Part shown: piece after piece, positions 41,606 through 53,157 of the stretch | Layout: the number at the start of each line of letters is the position of its first letter | How positions within the stretch are numbered: position 1 is the stretch's first letter | Position numbers and translations under genes: made by a program | From: Rhynchonema sp. JSB1_4 | Taxonomy: Eukaryota > Nematoda > Chromadorea > Monhysterida > Xyalidae | Reading direction: 5' to 3' | Length of the DNA stretch: 64,000 bases | Assembly: GCA_030248065.1 (NCBI GenBank) | Contig: JASAMV010000804.1 | Location: forward strand, 24,877 to 88,876 | The notes under the pieces: generated by a model | Told to the model about the DNA's origin: nothing | The model's database searches: none | Seen by the model: only the letters and a program-made list of their open reading frames with translations

Positions 41606-41938
41606 TTAGGGCCCACAGGCTTTTAGCTTGCGCCACTTCCCTATTCCAATACAAGTTATCACGTCATTGAACTTGCTTCCACGCGTCAGGTTCAGCCCCT
41701 TACAACGCTCTGACCATCTGCATTCTCTAACAGTTACCGTAGCACATGAGAGGCAGTCCCTGAACTGGCAAGCTGACTCAATCTGACTTGAGAGACATAT
41801 AGAATTCTGGACATTGTCTATGCATGTGCCGTCCAGCTGAAGAAATTCTAATTTATTTGTGTGGCAGGGAGCGAGTCTGGTTTTGATAGGACCACCCGAA
41901 ATGGAATAAAAAGAAATCCTGCGGGACTTCAGCCGCAC
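41606..41938 (-). other. Cysteine-rich open frame, possible PSI-like exon
   Basis: A 110-codon minus-strand frame whose middle carries cysteines spaced like a PSI/plexin repeat (ACQFRDCLSC, then RECRWSERC). There is no ATG-to-stop gene structure around it and no second exon that I can join to it. Nothing else supports it, so it is listed only because the cysteine pattern is orderly. Confidence 0.2.
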
Positions 41939-44035
41939 CCGCGTTCATATAAAAAGACAACTTGTTACATGCGCGCACGCGGGTTTCGTTTTCACGAAAG
42001 TGCGCTGTCGATTTTTATTTGTCTTGGCTGGTCGTCGGTAGCTCAGCAGCCTAATAAGCAGCTTCCTCTGACTGCATTGCAAAAATGCAGATAACATTTA
42101 TTATTCCTGTGAATACCGTTTGCTCGACCACGGATGTATGAGAGAAGACAATCACACTTACAGTAGTTGTATGGGAATTGTACCCAAGTAAAGCAATAAC
42201 AAGACCCTTCTATAATTCAAAATCTCATAGTTCGGCTTGCATTAGAATAAAATCACAGCAGTCCGGCGTTTAAGGCTGCGGTTCTTTGGGAAAGAAACAT
42301 GGATCAATTGATCTTACCATGGTCGCAGTTATTGCACCCATACGCTACATGCATCCAATACACTGACATGTGTACTTTTTGGAAAAAGGAGTACCATGAC
42401 AGCAAGACGAAAACATAAGATAAGGGTGCGGTTTACATCAAGTGGCTACTTCAGTATACATGGATGCTTTTCCGTTTCAGAACTTTTTTGAACCAATTTG
42501 AAATTCAAGTGCAGGAATTTTTGGAACATGAATTGTGCAGCCCGACTTACGGAATTCATTGATTCAACTTTTTGAACCATCCCAACTCGTCTAGAGCCAA
42601 AGTTGCTCCGACGCACGTGCGTCAAAACAGGAACAAGTGGTGTCCAATGAATAACAAATCTCATCAACAAATAAAACGAACAAAGCTGGTTTGTGTTCTC
42701 TCCGATCACAAGTGTTTTGCATGCCAGACTCATCATGTTCATGCTTGAAAGCTTGTCCGAGCACTTGTTTTCATCTGTTTTTTTTTCAAGAACAGATTTA
42801 AAAAGATAACATGTTTATGCAAGTGATGTATGTATATACTGTATGTGCCGGGGTTTTCAAAATGTAAAGCCCCTCTTCCGAATAGAACCCTCGGGGGCTC
42901 TAACTACTCTAACTACACAGATATACATTTTTGTATGCCAATCAAAAACATCAACTTCGTAGCAATTACCGCTTTCAGCCCCGGTGCTTCATGTAGAAAG
43001 CTCTGGTAGGGGTCCTACCCAACGGGGGCCAGCAGGGTCCCAGGTTAACGGCATCGGCATGTTTCTGTTTTGTCGAGTAGCGTGAGGGAATGTGAGGTGC
43101 CCAAGTGAAGTGAAGCGTGGAGTGCAGTTCAGCGTGCGAAAAAATCATCAATAAAAATAAAATTATTTCGGCGCTTGCCGTATTTTGTTCCAAGTTCAAG
43201 ATTAGGCGAACAGGAGAAAGTGGGGGTCCCATTTCCGGCCGATGGATCTCCGTAAACAGTTCCTAAAAATAAGCATGTGAGCAAATATAGGTAATGCAGA
43301 ATAAAATTTGAAAAACATCGTTCATGTACATTACATATGTTTAACGTTCGTACGTGGGATTGGGTTCCTTGATGGAACATCCTGCCTGGAACTCCTGGCA
43401 AAAAGTTTTCTGAAAAGGCACTACACTAGTTTCTGGTTTCCACAGTCGCTTTTGAGAAGTATGTACACATCAATGTTTTTGTTAGCCATTCCCAAGGTAG
43501 TAATGGTATGTGGATATTCGTTCATCCACGCCACAAGAGTGTGTGCGGTAGGGCGTTATGTAGTTCGTTGTTGGCCACATTATGCCGCAATATTGATCTC
43601 CACACCAAGCTGAAGAATAATAATAAGCCACTGTATATACAAGGTAGATAATGCCATGACATAAGCTAACGTGACCGAGGGACTCCATTTTCGTGACTTG
43701 TCCCACTTTATATGACTTGTTTCACTCAGAAGTGGCACATTGACATTATTACTGATGTCTAAACCCTTGTGTAAGCAAAGTCAGCCAGGTGGAACCCAGC
43801 GTTCCCTGCCTGACGTCACGTGCCATGATGTTAGAGTCATGTACCGCGCACTCAAAAAACCGTGCACATTTTTGTCCGTGAAGCTTCCGGAAAATGTTAT
43901 GCGCTATTCTTATTACCAATGGAAGGCAAAAGTCAAATCAGTTCATTATTTTGTGCGAAAGTGCAAGAACTCATTGCAAAAACGTGCGATATTCTTCATT
44001 TTCAGACAAGATTTTTTTGACTCCATATTTGCATA

Positions 44036-47000
44036 ATGGACGAGCCTCTGATTCATTCGGTGAACATCACCGACGTGCAATCATTTCCGCCAATCTCGCC
44101 GCTAGATGTGGTGATCAGCAATAATAATAATCAATCAATAACAGTGAATGGCAGCGAATCGATCGATGTGCGTCCACCGTGTGTGTTGGACGTGACCATT
44201 CACAACATGACCCTATTGACCGTGTTCGCAATCATATTCTGTCTGTCGGTGCTGGGCAACAGCGTGGTCATTGTCATCATCACCCAACAACGTTGGATGC
44301 GCACCATCACCAATGTGTACCTGCTGAATCTGGCGTTGGCCGATTTGATGTTGAGTGTCATCTGCATGCCACCCACACTCACCGGACAGTTGTTGCGCTG
44401 CTTCGTCTTCCCGCCGTTCGTCTGTCCGCTGCTCGCTTATCTGCAACGTTAGTCTGCCTCATCGTTTAGATTATGTAGTGCCAGTGAAACATCACCTGCT
44501 TAGGTCCCTATTTGGGTGAAAGAGTATTCTGATGTAGACCACCGTGTGGCAACATAAAAACCAGGGATAAAAACCCCTGCATTGGTCAAATTTACCATGG
44601 TATATACAGTACCTACCTATGGCATCACAATAACTCTGTCGAACATGTGGCATGAAACATCACCCCTGCAAAGTTTTTGGTGTTGCCCAATCCTATTGTA
44701 GTATCGTGTTGATCTGTCGGGCCACCAATGAGCCTGGCATCACAACCAGGTATGTGCATGGAGGGTGTCACTATAGCTGGGTGAACAATATCAAGAGAGT
44801 GCACAACAACACACCTAAACACGTCCACGCCCACCATGTGCAGCTGTCGCGGTGACGGCGAGTCTGTACACATTGATGATCATCGCGATCGAGCGCTACT
44901 ACGCCATCTGTCGCCCGCTGCACTCGCGACATTGGCAGACAAAGTCGCATGCTTGGCGCATGATTGGCATTGTCTGGCTCATATCGTTCACGTGCAATCT
45001 GCCGTCCATTTTCATGCTGAAAGCCGAAGAGATCAATCCTGGTGAGTATTCGCAGCTGATGATTCAGCCACGTGCTGAAATCTTTGGGCATGTGTGCGGC
45101 TGTATGTATGCACTTTGTTGGCACCAAGGTCCGGACGCGTAGTTGTTCCCAGACCGACCAGTCAGCAGCAAAGTCGCATATGTCCCAGGAGCGAACAACA
45201 ATTACTGTCAACCAAGCCACTGTACGTACATGTACATACATGTCAAGACTGAAGCAACTTTTTTTCTGGTTTCTGTGTAAGCAACATTGTACGCACACCT
45301 GTGGCGTACAGTCGCATCACCGATTTTGGTTGTGAGTGCCTGATGCTTCAGTGCCCGGGCTTCCTGTCCAAGATAAAACACGTTATTTACCAGGATCTCT
45401 GTTACACTACACCTGCTTACATCACAACACACGCTATGCTACAACACGTGACATCGATGAATGTAAAAACTATAACATTACATGTGCCCTATGCCAGGCC
45501 AACTGAATTGTCGCCCTCGTTACGACGGCCAATACACGATCGTCAACCTGCTGCATCAGGTCTACATCACGTTGGTGTTATTCCTGATCCCGGCGGTTGT
45601 GATGGTTGTGCTGTATGCGATGGTCATACGGACATTGAGACAAGGCATGACATTGGAGAAGGAACAATTGGTCGATGGCGGTACGGCATTGGATGCGGCC
45701 AATGGTGAGTGACGCATTGCTGTCACGGGGGGAATGAAGAAGATCAATGTTGTTGAGTTTATTGTCGTGGACGCAAGTCAGTAAAGTCGCCCGAAACGCA
45801 GCATACTATCCAACAATACGCATGCATCGTCCATGACATCAGAGTCCGAGCGAGCGTAACAAATGTACGCAGCAGGTGTAGCGATTGTGGGCTGCGACGA
45901 CGACAATTAGTACTTACCCACGTTTGGAGTCATTCTTCTCACCGCTTGCGTCAGCGGCAGTAAAAAAATGAGCCACTCGAACCAAAACGTGGCGTTTCAC
46001 CAGCAGGCACATTGAATACGCTGCCACGTCTTCAATGCCTGACTGATGTTTCAGAGGAGACTCAAGACGCAGCGACGCCGTTGTCATCGACACGCGGTGA
46101 CCGTCTGCGGCTGACTGTGCGCCGATCACTGAACACCGTTGTGTACCGGTTGCGAACGATGGGCGCATCGGACGGTGTTGACTTGCAACAACAAGAACAA
46201 CAGTTGAACAACACCAACACTAACAGCAATACAAACAACAACAACAACAATGACAAGGGTGGTTGTGTTGTGCTGAGCGACCAACGGCGTCACAACACCG
46301 TCAGCAACGACGCACGATCTAGACCGCTGCTGGAGACCACCAGACGCAACACGGTCGATGTGCCCGACAGGATCAATGGTGATGGTTGGTCATCATTGTG
46401 GCATGTACCATACAGCCATTGGGCATTCCGTTGAGTTCATAGAAGTACAGCCGTGTGCCAAGTTGGTCTGACGGGATCCCCACCCGCCTTCAGTTTCTGG
46501 TAATTTTGACACGCTGTATTTTTGCTGAGTTGGATCGACTGTAAATCGACGGCATATTTCGTGACGGTGATCTCGCAAATGTGACGTTGCTTCCCATCTG
46601 CCGACTTAGGGATGAAAAGCTATGTATGTGGCTCAGATCTCGTTCGCCCGCCCTTTGGGTGTTGAACTCAGAATTGAACAAGGCCAAACACTGCGTCATA
46701 AAGCGCACAGTATGGAGCTCAATGATGAACGCCAACAAATTACCAATTTGCACGAGTTGGTTCACCTTGCAGCCGAAACATCCAGTCGTCGCGGTTCATA
46801 CTCTCGCGCGTCCCAGAGCCACTTGACCGTGCCGACGCTCAATCTGCGCAGCACACACGCCGAAAAGAGTCTGAACGCGAAGAAGCGAGTGATCGTCATG
46901 TTGATGACGGTCGTCATCGAGTTCTTCATCTGTTGGACACCACTCTATTGCATTCTCATGTTCAATTGGATCAGCAGGGTTATGCCTCAGTCGGTATTCA

Positions 47001-48125
47001 TGAAACAGGTACGGTTCGTTCTGGTACATAAAGCAGATAGTGGAAAAAACTACAGGTGCAAAAACAGCGGTCACTCAAAGAGCTGCTTTGTTTGGTTCAG
47101 AAGGTGGCTTGTTCAAGATGACCTCATAAGAAAGCTGCGGCACGCTGTTTTTTTCTCTGCTGTTTTTCACCGGTTTTTGCCGTCTACGATAGGTTCGACT
47201 GAACTTTTTCCATGGAGTCAGGTCTTGCTTCGCCACTCGATGATGTGATCAAGCATGTTGACGCAATACCATTCTGTCAACAGGGCGAACCAAGCCACTA
47301 TAATTTTGACCAGCCTAAAAGTAGTTTCAACCGGCGGATGATGTGAAACATCACCATGTTTGCAGGCAATGGGCACAATCTTCCGTTACCACATCTACAC
47401 GGTCGCACTGTGCATGGCCTACATTTCGTCGTGCTGCAATCCGATCACTTATTGCTTCCTCAACGAAAAGTTCCGTCTTGCGTCACTGTATGCGTTCGGT
47501 TGTGCGTCATACGTGCCAAATACAGTCGGCGGCGGTCAGTTCTGTTCTGCTTGTTTTGTTCGCCAAGTGACTTCAGGGCTTCAGTGACTTTAGGTGCATT
47601 GACGTCACGTTCAAATACAACCTGCCGTCTTTATGACCCAATTATGTAGTGAACCTTTGCGAGAATATGTATTTTTGAAGTCTTTTGTTGTAGAATATGA
47701 TCGGCGCAGTCCGACCCAGAGACAGCCTATGTTTACCGTTAATGCTTGGGACCTGACATTTCTTTATCCTCCAACGAGATTGAAGACCGGTCACCATGTG
47801 GAGCGCCACATGATAAGGAGGGTCTACCATGACACATTTGCCTATTGCAGGTGGGACGTATCGCCCCAACGGCGCGGCGCAATGTACGATCAGCAATCGA
47901 ACGCCACGAGGTATGATGTCGGCGAGGGACCACAATCAAACACCGAACAACTCATCGCGTATGTTGCTCACTCCGGCTACAGTGCCCGTGGCAGCAACAC
48001 GCATCACTGTGACTGAGCCTACAGTCGTGCCCAGTTGTAATGGCACTTCCGGCGCAAACAGTCCACCCAGACTGTCAACTGTCAACGAAGAATCTCAATC
48101 TATCGCCAATGGCAATGCTAGTTAG
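44036..48125 (+). CDS. CCKR: Cholecystokinin/sulfakinin-type GPCR
   Basis: Class A peptide receptor of the CCK/gastrin-sulfakinin group, probably Gq-coupled. Exons: 44036-44447, 44844-45041, 45498-45704, 46055-46378, 46773-47008, 47366-47534, 47851-48125; all in phase, 606 aa. The N-terminus has four N-x-S/T sites (N10, N32, N38, N57). TM1 contains GN at 74-75 and TM2 NLALADL. Residues 154-156 are E-R-Y in place of D-R-Y, followed by AICRPLHSRHWQTKSHAW, very close to the CCK receptor second intracellular loop. TM5 has FLIPAVVMVVLY, TM6 KKRVIVML then ICWTPL, and TM7 NPITY (484-488). The third intracellular loop is long and includes an Asn/Gln tract. There is a Thr/Ser-rich C-tail. The 5' UTR may lie in upstream exons. 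The stop is 300 bp from the convergent MRPS31 stop. Confidence 0.88.
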
Positions 48126-48322
48126 ATGATTATGCCAAATCTCAATGGAAATGATTTCGATTGAATCGGACCATGAACGTATATACTACTATAATTCTCT
48201 CCAAAATGTGCATTTTCCACTGAATGTCAACATAACGGTCATATTTTAGCACTTTTCTGCAGCTGTACGGGATACAAAGCCACTTGATCATGAACTTGTA
48301 CATAGATTATGCTGACGAGAAA

Positions 48323-48328
48323 TTTATT
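48323..48328 (-). promoter_or_regulatory. Candidate poly(A) signal for MRPS31
   Basis: AATAAA on the minus strand, about 100 bp downstream of the MRPS31 stop. Confidence 0.45.
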
Positions 48329-48425
48329 TTGAACTGATAAAAATAGCAAAACATGGTGACATGAGCAACAAATTGCCGACCGGAACGAAACGCGATTCCA
48401 GAAAAACAAAGCCCCAAGAAACATT

Positions 48426-50674
48426 TCATATCTTAGCGGCCATACGTTGCTTTTCCTCCTCATGCAATTTGTGTATTTTCTCAATCTTCTCCTTGGCAAA
48501 ATAGTCCTTGTACCACTGCAAATGTTCGTGCTTCATTTCAATCGTCAGATACGGGTTTTTGGACAGGCCGATGCACACCAGCTCCATGTAATCACGAATC
48601 GGTCCGCTCGCTGGGAAGTCCATTTCGTCCAGTTTGCGAGCGATAAACACATGGTCGGCGAAACTCACCTGGAGTGTCACCAATAAAACATCAGTTTCTT
48701 TGCCACAAACTTTCTTAAAGTTTGTTGCACATTCTGGACTTTGAACCCACCTCACTCTCACTGCCAATATCGTATTCATTATCGATCGGGTATGGATACA
48801 TTCGACCTTCCTCTGTCCACTCAGCTAGTTCGTCCCACGCATTTCGCGGTCCACCGGCCGTACGTAGATATCTGATAGATAATAAAACAAAAATTAGCAC
48901 CCGTTTGCGTACCACAGTGATGTGGTTGGGAAGGTATGCATTACCTGTGGCGTATGTTAAGCTACCAAAGCCCATACCGCAAACCTGTTGCTGGCTTGCT
49001 CCAGCTCCAACATATTCTGGCAAAAACGTGTTCTTCGGGTGTACTTTTGGTAAAAAAATATCCATCACTCAAATTTGTCCTGTAGCTAGCTCGAGGTTGC
49101 CTAATCCTGGCTGGCTCTCTGGTCAGCTAGCTCGGGTAATCTGACCAAGAACGTGTTGCAAAATGGACAGTGATCAAAATCATATCCCAGTGCGAACAGA
49201 ACACCAAAATCAGCGTTTCTCCTCACTTGAGTCGTTGACCGTCGAGCTCCTTCCAGGTGTGCGAATGCGTGGTGTTCTCGAATGTGTCACCTGGTTTGAA
49301 TATGCCGAGCGGCTCGATCTGCTTGTCCGAATCACTGAACAACTCAAACCCGATCGGTCGTTGTGTCTGCGCAAATCGTGCCGCCGTCGCGATCGCCTCT
49401 TGCCGCGTTGCTTGTGGCCCTCGCAATCGAGTTTGCGTTGGCCTGGCAAGCCGAGTGCACAATTTGTGTTTGGTACATGATCGTTGTTGTGCGAATGCGA
49501 AGCACAGCAAATACATACTGTTGTTGCATAAATGATCACAAATCCCAAAATAAAAGTCATGGCTGGTGCCTGGTGGGGATTTCGGTGATGGTATTGGCCT
49601 TTTATAGTGACACTCCACAAAGCAAACCACCAGTATGCGGTGGTGACCAAGTTTGACTGTCAATCAGTTGTGTCATTGTCGATACGACTGTACAAATCTC
49701 CACAGTGGTCGAACAGTGCCGTGTCACCACCATGCCACAATAGTTGTCAACAAAGTGCAACCCCACACCCACCCAACCTGATGAACGGTCGGGCCATCTG
49801 TTCAGTAGCACCGGTGTCGACCTGCATCGTGTGCAGCACGTCCATCATGTGATCCGATTGTGTGCTGTCATCATCCAAGCGTGGTTGTGTCAATGACAGT
49901 CGTTCAAGCAGCTCGGCGCGGGTTCTGCGCAGTTTGGTCGGTCAAATTAACGGTTTTCTGCACAAATGCGTGCTCCTAATGCTGGGCGTCAGTGCCACAC
50001 GCAAGCACACTTCTGCACAGAGTTGTGCAACGATGCTCTTTCAGCTGACAAGCGTTTTTATTAAACGCGACATGCGAGCTCTTATGCACACGGCACAAGA
50101 ATTCGCAACGTCTCGGATTGACGAAGTTTTCATATTTTTTAATCAACTCCAATGAGTTGTTTCAGACGCAGACATCACTACCAACCGTTGCTGTTGCCCA
50201 ACATCATCAGGATGCATCTCTATCGCGGCTTGGTCGGCTTTCTCGAATTCCATCTCGGCTTCTGGGGGTGTTGCTGGAAAGCATCGCAGCGTGAAACATT
50301 TGTATGCAGTTCCAGAATCGTGAATGGAGTCGTATCTCCGGAATTGATGAACGAAGACAACGTGATATTGTTTTTCAAGATTTTAAAATCTGGCTGGACA
50401 GGTTGTAACGTCGACGCTAGCTGCAGTTTTACAATTGCAGCTCAAGATGAGCATCCATGGCGTAACACTGACCTGTTGCCTTCACTTGTTCCTGTTTGAC
50501 CGAAATCAACGGTTTCTTTTCTCCCGATTGCTGGTCTGCAGCTGGGTCTGTCACGTCCTTGTCTGAGCCGGGATTCCGATCATCTGAGCTGCATGACGGT
50601 GCCGTTAGATGCAGCAACCGGTAATTGTGCCGCAACACAAAGCGACAACCAGACGTGACACGAGACGACAACAT
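48426..50674 (-). CDS. MRPS31: Mitochondrial small-subunit ribosomal protein mS31
   Basis: Component of the 28S small subunit of the mitoribosome. Exons (transcript order): 50674-50473, 50273-50186, 49924-49778, 49442-49227, 48871-48751, 48668-48426; 338 aa. The N-terminus is a good mitochondrial presequence (MLSSRVTSGCRFVLRHNYR: basic, no acidic residues). The C-terminal third carries the family signature: WTEEGRMYPYPIDNE, then HVFIARKLDEMDFP, GPIRDYMELVCIGLSKNPYL and a final basic helix. Human MRPS31 has GPIRxFMELVxxGLSKNPYL at the same place. The middle section is poorly conserved, as usual for this protein. It lies 310 bp downstream of the HYLS1 stop on the same strand, with a TGTCCAG acceptor-like site just before the start codon. 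Confidence 0.87.
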
Positions 50675-50983
50675 GATGCTAACAACTGGACAATCATATA
50701 AGTTCAGATAAATGTATTTCAAAATTTGTGTGAGATAAAGCTTGATTGGATGAATCAAGCTATCGTCCAAAGTGGTGAATCGAATTTTAAACTAAACTTC
50801 GATTTCGGGAGAGCACACGAGTTTTTACGTTGAGTTTCATTTTACTCGGTAAAAAGGACGCGAAGAATATGTAACAACAAAACACACAAATAATAAATAA
50901 AAACCCCTGAGTAATAATATTAAGATCAAGCGGACGAGTGATAATACAAACCAGAGACAGAGATCAGTGTAAAATACCAAACA

Positions 50984-52414
50984 TTAAGTCGGCGGCTTCT
51001 TCACCAAAACAGGCATGTCCTGTCTGAGCATGTATTCTCTTACTTTCCATCTCAACTGTTGTCGTTTGTTGGCGCCCGGTATCGGAAATTTCTGCCATTC
51101 TTTTGCGTACAGCTCGTAGCGTTTCACCGGATCGTGCTGCAACAATAGTGGTTGCTAGTTTCACAAAAGGCTGCCATCGTCAGTGCACAAAATGCTACTG
51201 ATACGATACACTTAAAAAAATTTCTTAAATGTTTTCGTAAAGTTGACAGAACGACGCCCACCCAATAACCTTGAACGGTAGTCCTCCAGCATCAGGACAG
51301 ACCAACGGCCTGATTGTCGGTTGCAAAAGTGGATCATCAGGCTGATGTTTTGCCTTATCGTAAGCTTCAAGCAAATCGTCAATTTCTGGATCGCAGATGG
51401 TCTGTTCTGGGACGCTGCATTCAGGTTGATTTAGCGGATGTAGAACCTGGAAATGCGAAGACCAGCGAAGCAGTTGGTGATAGGGGATAACAAAGTGACA
51501 ATCGCATTAAGTTCACCGCAAACGTTTAGCTAGGCAACCGTTCATTAAAAAATAATGGTTCACCAAAAAACCAACAACGGACCCCAACATGGTCATGATG
51601 ACGCGCATTCTGCGATCTGTTCCATTTGAGCACTTGTTCGATCCTATCGGTGTCCTGCCGCACCATGTCGCTGACTCGATAGGCCTCGGACAGCAGTTGC
51701 GCAACTTCGTCATCGACATGACCCAGATTGACAGGGGGTCGGATTGGGGCTGGACGGGGTGCCGTGGACGGACCAGGACAAGCGCTGCTCACCGAAAACT
51801 GCAAAACGATGAAAGTTCGCATAACCTATGAATCTTCTGATGCTGCCACGTTTGCCATGTCGCGGCGGACGAACAATTGAGCAGTCAGTTTTATCAAGAT
51901 CACTTGCGGGCAAAAAATCCAATACGAGTAAGCCTAAGGTTAACCCACGAGATTGTAGGCCTAACCCCAAGTCAAAACCAGCTAGCTGAACGATAAGGAT
52001 GGCGTCCGTTTCGCCTGATTTTTTTAGCTCGCGGCGGTCTTTCACATTCAGACCCTGCTCAGTTGCGACAACAAAGACGCAGAAAACCTCCAGTCTAGGT
52101 TTTTATTAGGGGGCAAAATACGAACCCGACAACGCCACAGCAAAAATGTGAACATCAACTTTGGGCACACATGCCTGGTGCAGCACGCAACCGCCCACCT
52201 CTTTCAGGAATTGTGCATTGATTTCTCTGTGCAGCTCAGCAATCTGTTCAGTCGACAACGTGTAGCCGAGTTGTTCCAGTTCGGCGAGTATCTCCGCCTC
52301 AGTGAATGCACTCGAACTGCCACTGCTGGCCGGGTCCAGACCGGCACCGGTCCTTGTCTGAAACGGGTCGGCACCAGAACCACTGGTTGTTGTCGACGAA
52401 CTGGTTGAGGTCAT
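50984..52414 (-). CDS. HYLS1: HYLS1, centriole/cilium assembly protein
   Basis: HYLS1 binds the core centriole protein SAS-4/CPAP and is needed for basal bodies to build cilia. Exons (transcript order): 52414-52199, 51798-51589, 51446-51270, 51136-50984; 251 aa against 299 in human. Recognition rests on two blocks in the right order. Near the N-terminus is AFTEAEILAELEQLGYTLS, matching the conserved 'xxLGY' helix. The C-terminus has DPVKRYELYAKEWQKF followed by RQQLRWKVREYML, matching the DPVxxYxxYKxxWxxF and LRWxVRxxM motifs of the HYLS1 box region. The middle is Pro-rich, then helical. An upstream in-frame ATG at 52459 exists, but the 52414 start follows an acceptor-like TTTCCAG. The second terminal motif of vertebrates is absent, so the protein is slightly short. 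Confidence 0.75.
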
Positions 52415-53157
52415 TGCTTGAAACTGGAAACATACCGGATGTTGTACAAGTGCTGACAATCAATGACGAAGAATTTAGGTAATCCAACCAGAGATGCCTG
52501 GCTAGTGGTCAACGAAAGACCCCACCATCACAAACGTAGACAGGCTGGAGCATTCATTTTTTTTATCAAAACGATTGTGACAACACAATATTTGAACACA
52601 ATTTCAATAAATACAGTAAGTCATGACAGCAGTAAAGAGCACTAAAACACGAATATGATCATTACATTACAAAGCTGATTCGACACCGAACTTCCGCACA
52701 AAACTAATTGCACAAAACACACCGTTGATTCCGTTGAGAACAGACAAAGTTGTTTCCACACAATATTGAGCGTCAAACATACCAAATTGACACGTATCGC
52801 GCATTAATAAACCAGCTTTTAATTCCATGCAAAAGACTTGCCGCTCAATCGAGCCACAGACACATACAGACGTCAACAGAAGGCGACAAAACAAAGCAGA
52901 ATGAGACACAACAAAGACAGAAACACGATAACCACAATACCAGCTAATCTACCTACCTACCTAATGGAGCCTAGGTCGTGTGGGCACTAGGACAGAGTTG
53001 AAAGGTGCTGTTATCCGTTTAGCTTTCATCAAAGCTCATCATCAAAATAAATTTAAGATCTACGATGATAGTAAGGTAATTAATGGCATAATTAACACAA
53101 AGCTCACTACATCACACACAATAAATATCAGCACAATGAATAAAAGCAAGAACGACA

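Larger units (their letters stand above)
32661..44035. other. 11.4-kb region without a supported gene
   Basis: It lies between the divergent SLC6-like gene and CCK receptor. Base composition is even. There are short microsatellites (TATGTATGTACA near 40.83 kb, TACATGTACATATG near 38.71 kb) and one repeat cluster (39.6-39.9 kb). Frames of 60-130 codons occur on both strands (for example 35324-35040 and 39566-39180, minus), but none joins into a recognisable protein. It could hold regulatory DNA or a fast-evolving gene. Confidence 0.4.

Noticed and set aside
49163..49656. Plus-strand frames of 90-105 codons opposite MRPS31
   Set aside because: They are antisense shadows of the 49227-49442 coding exon and match nothing.
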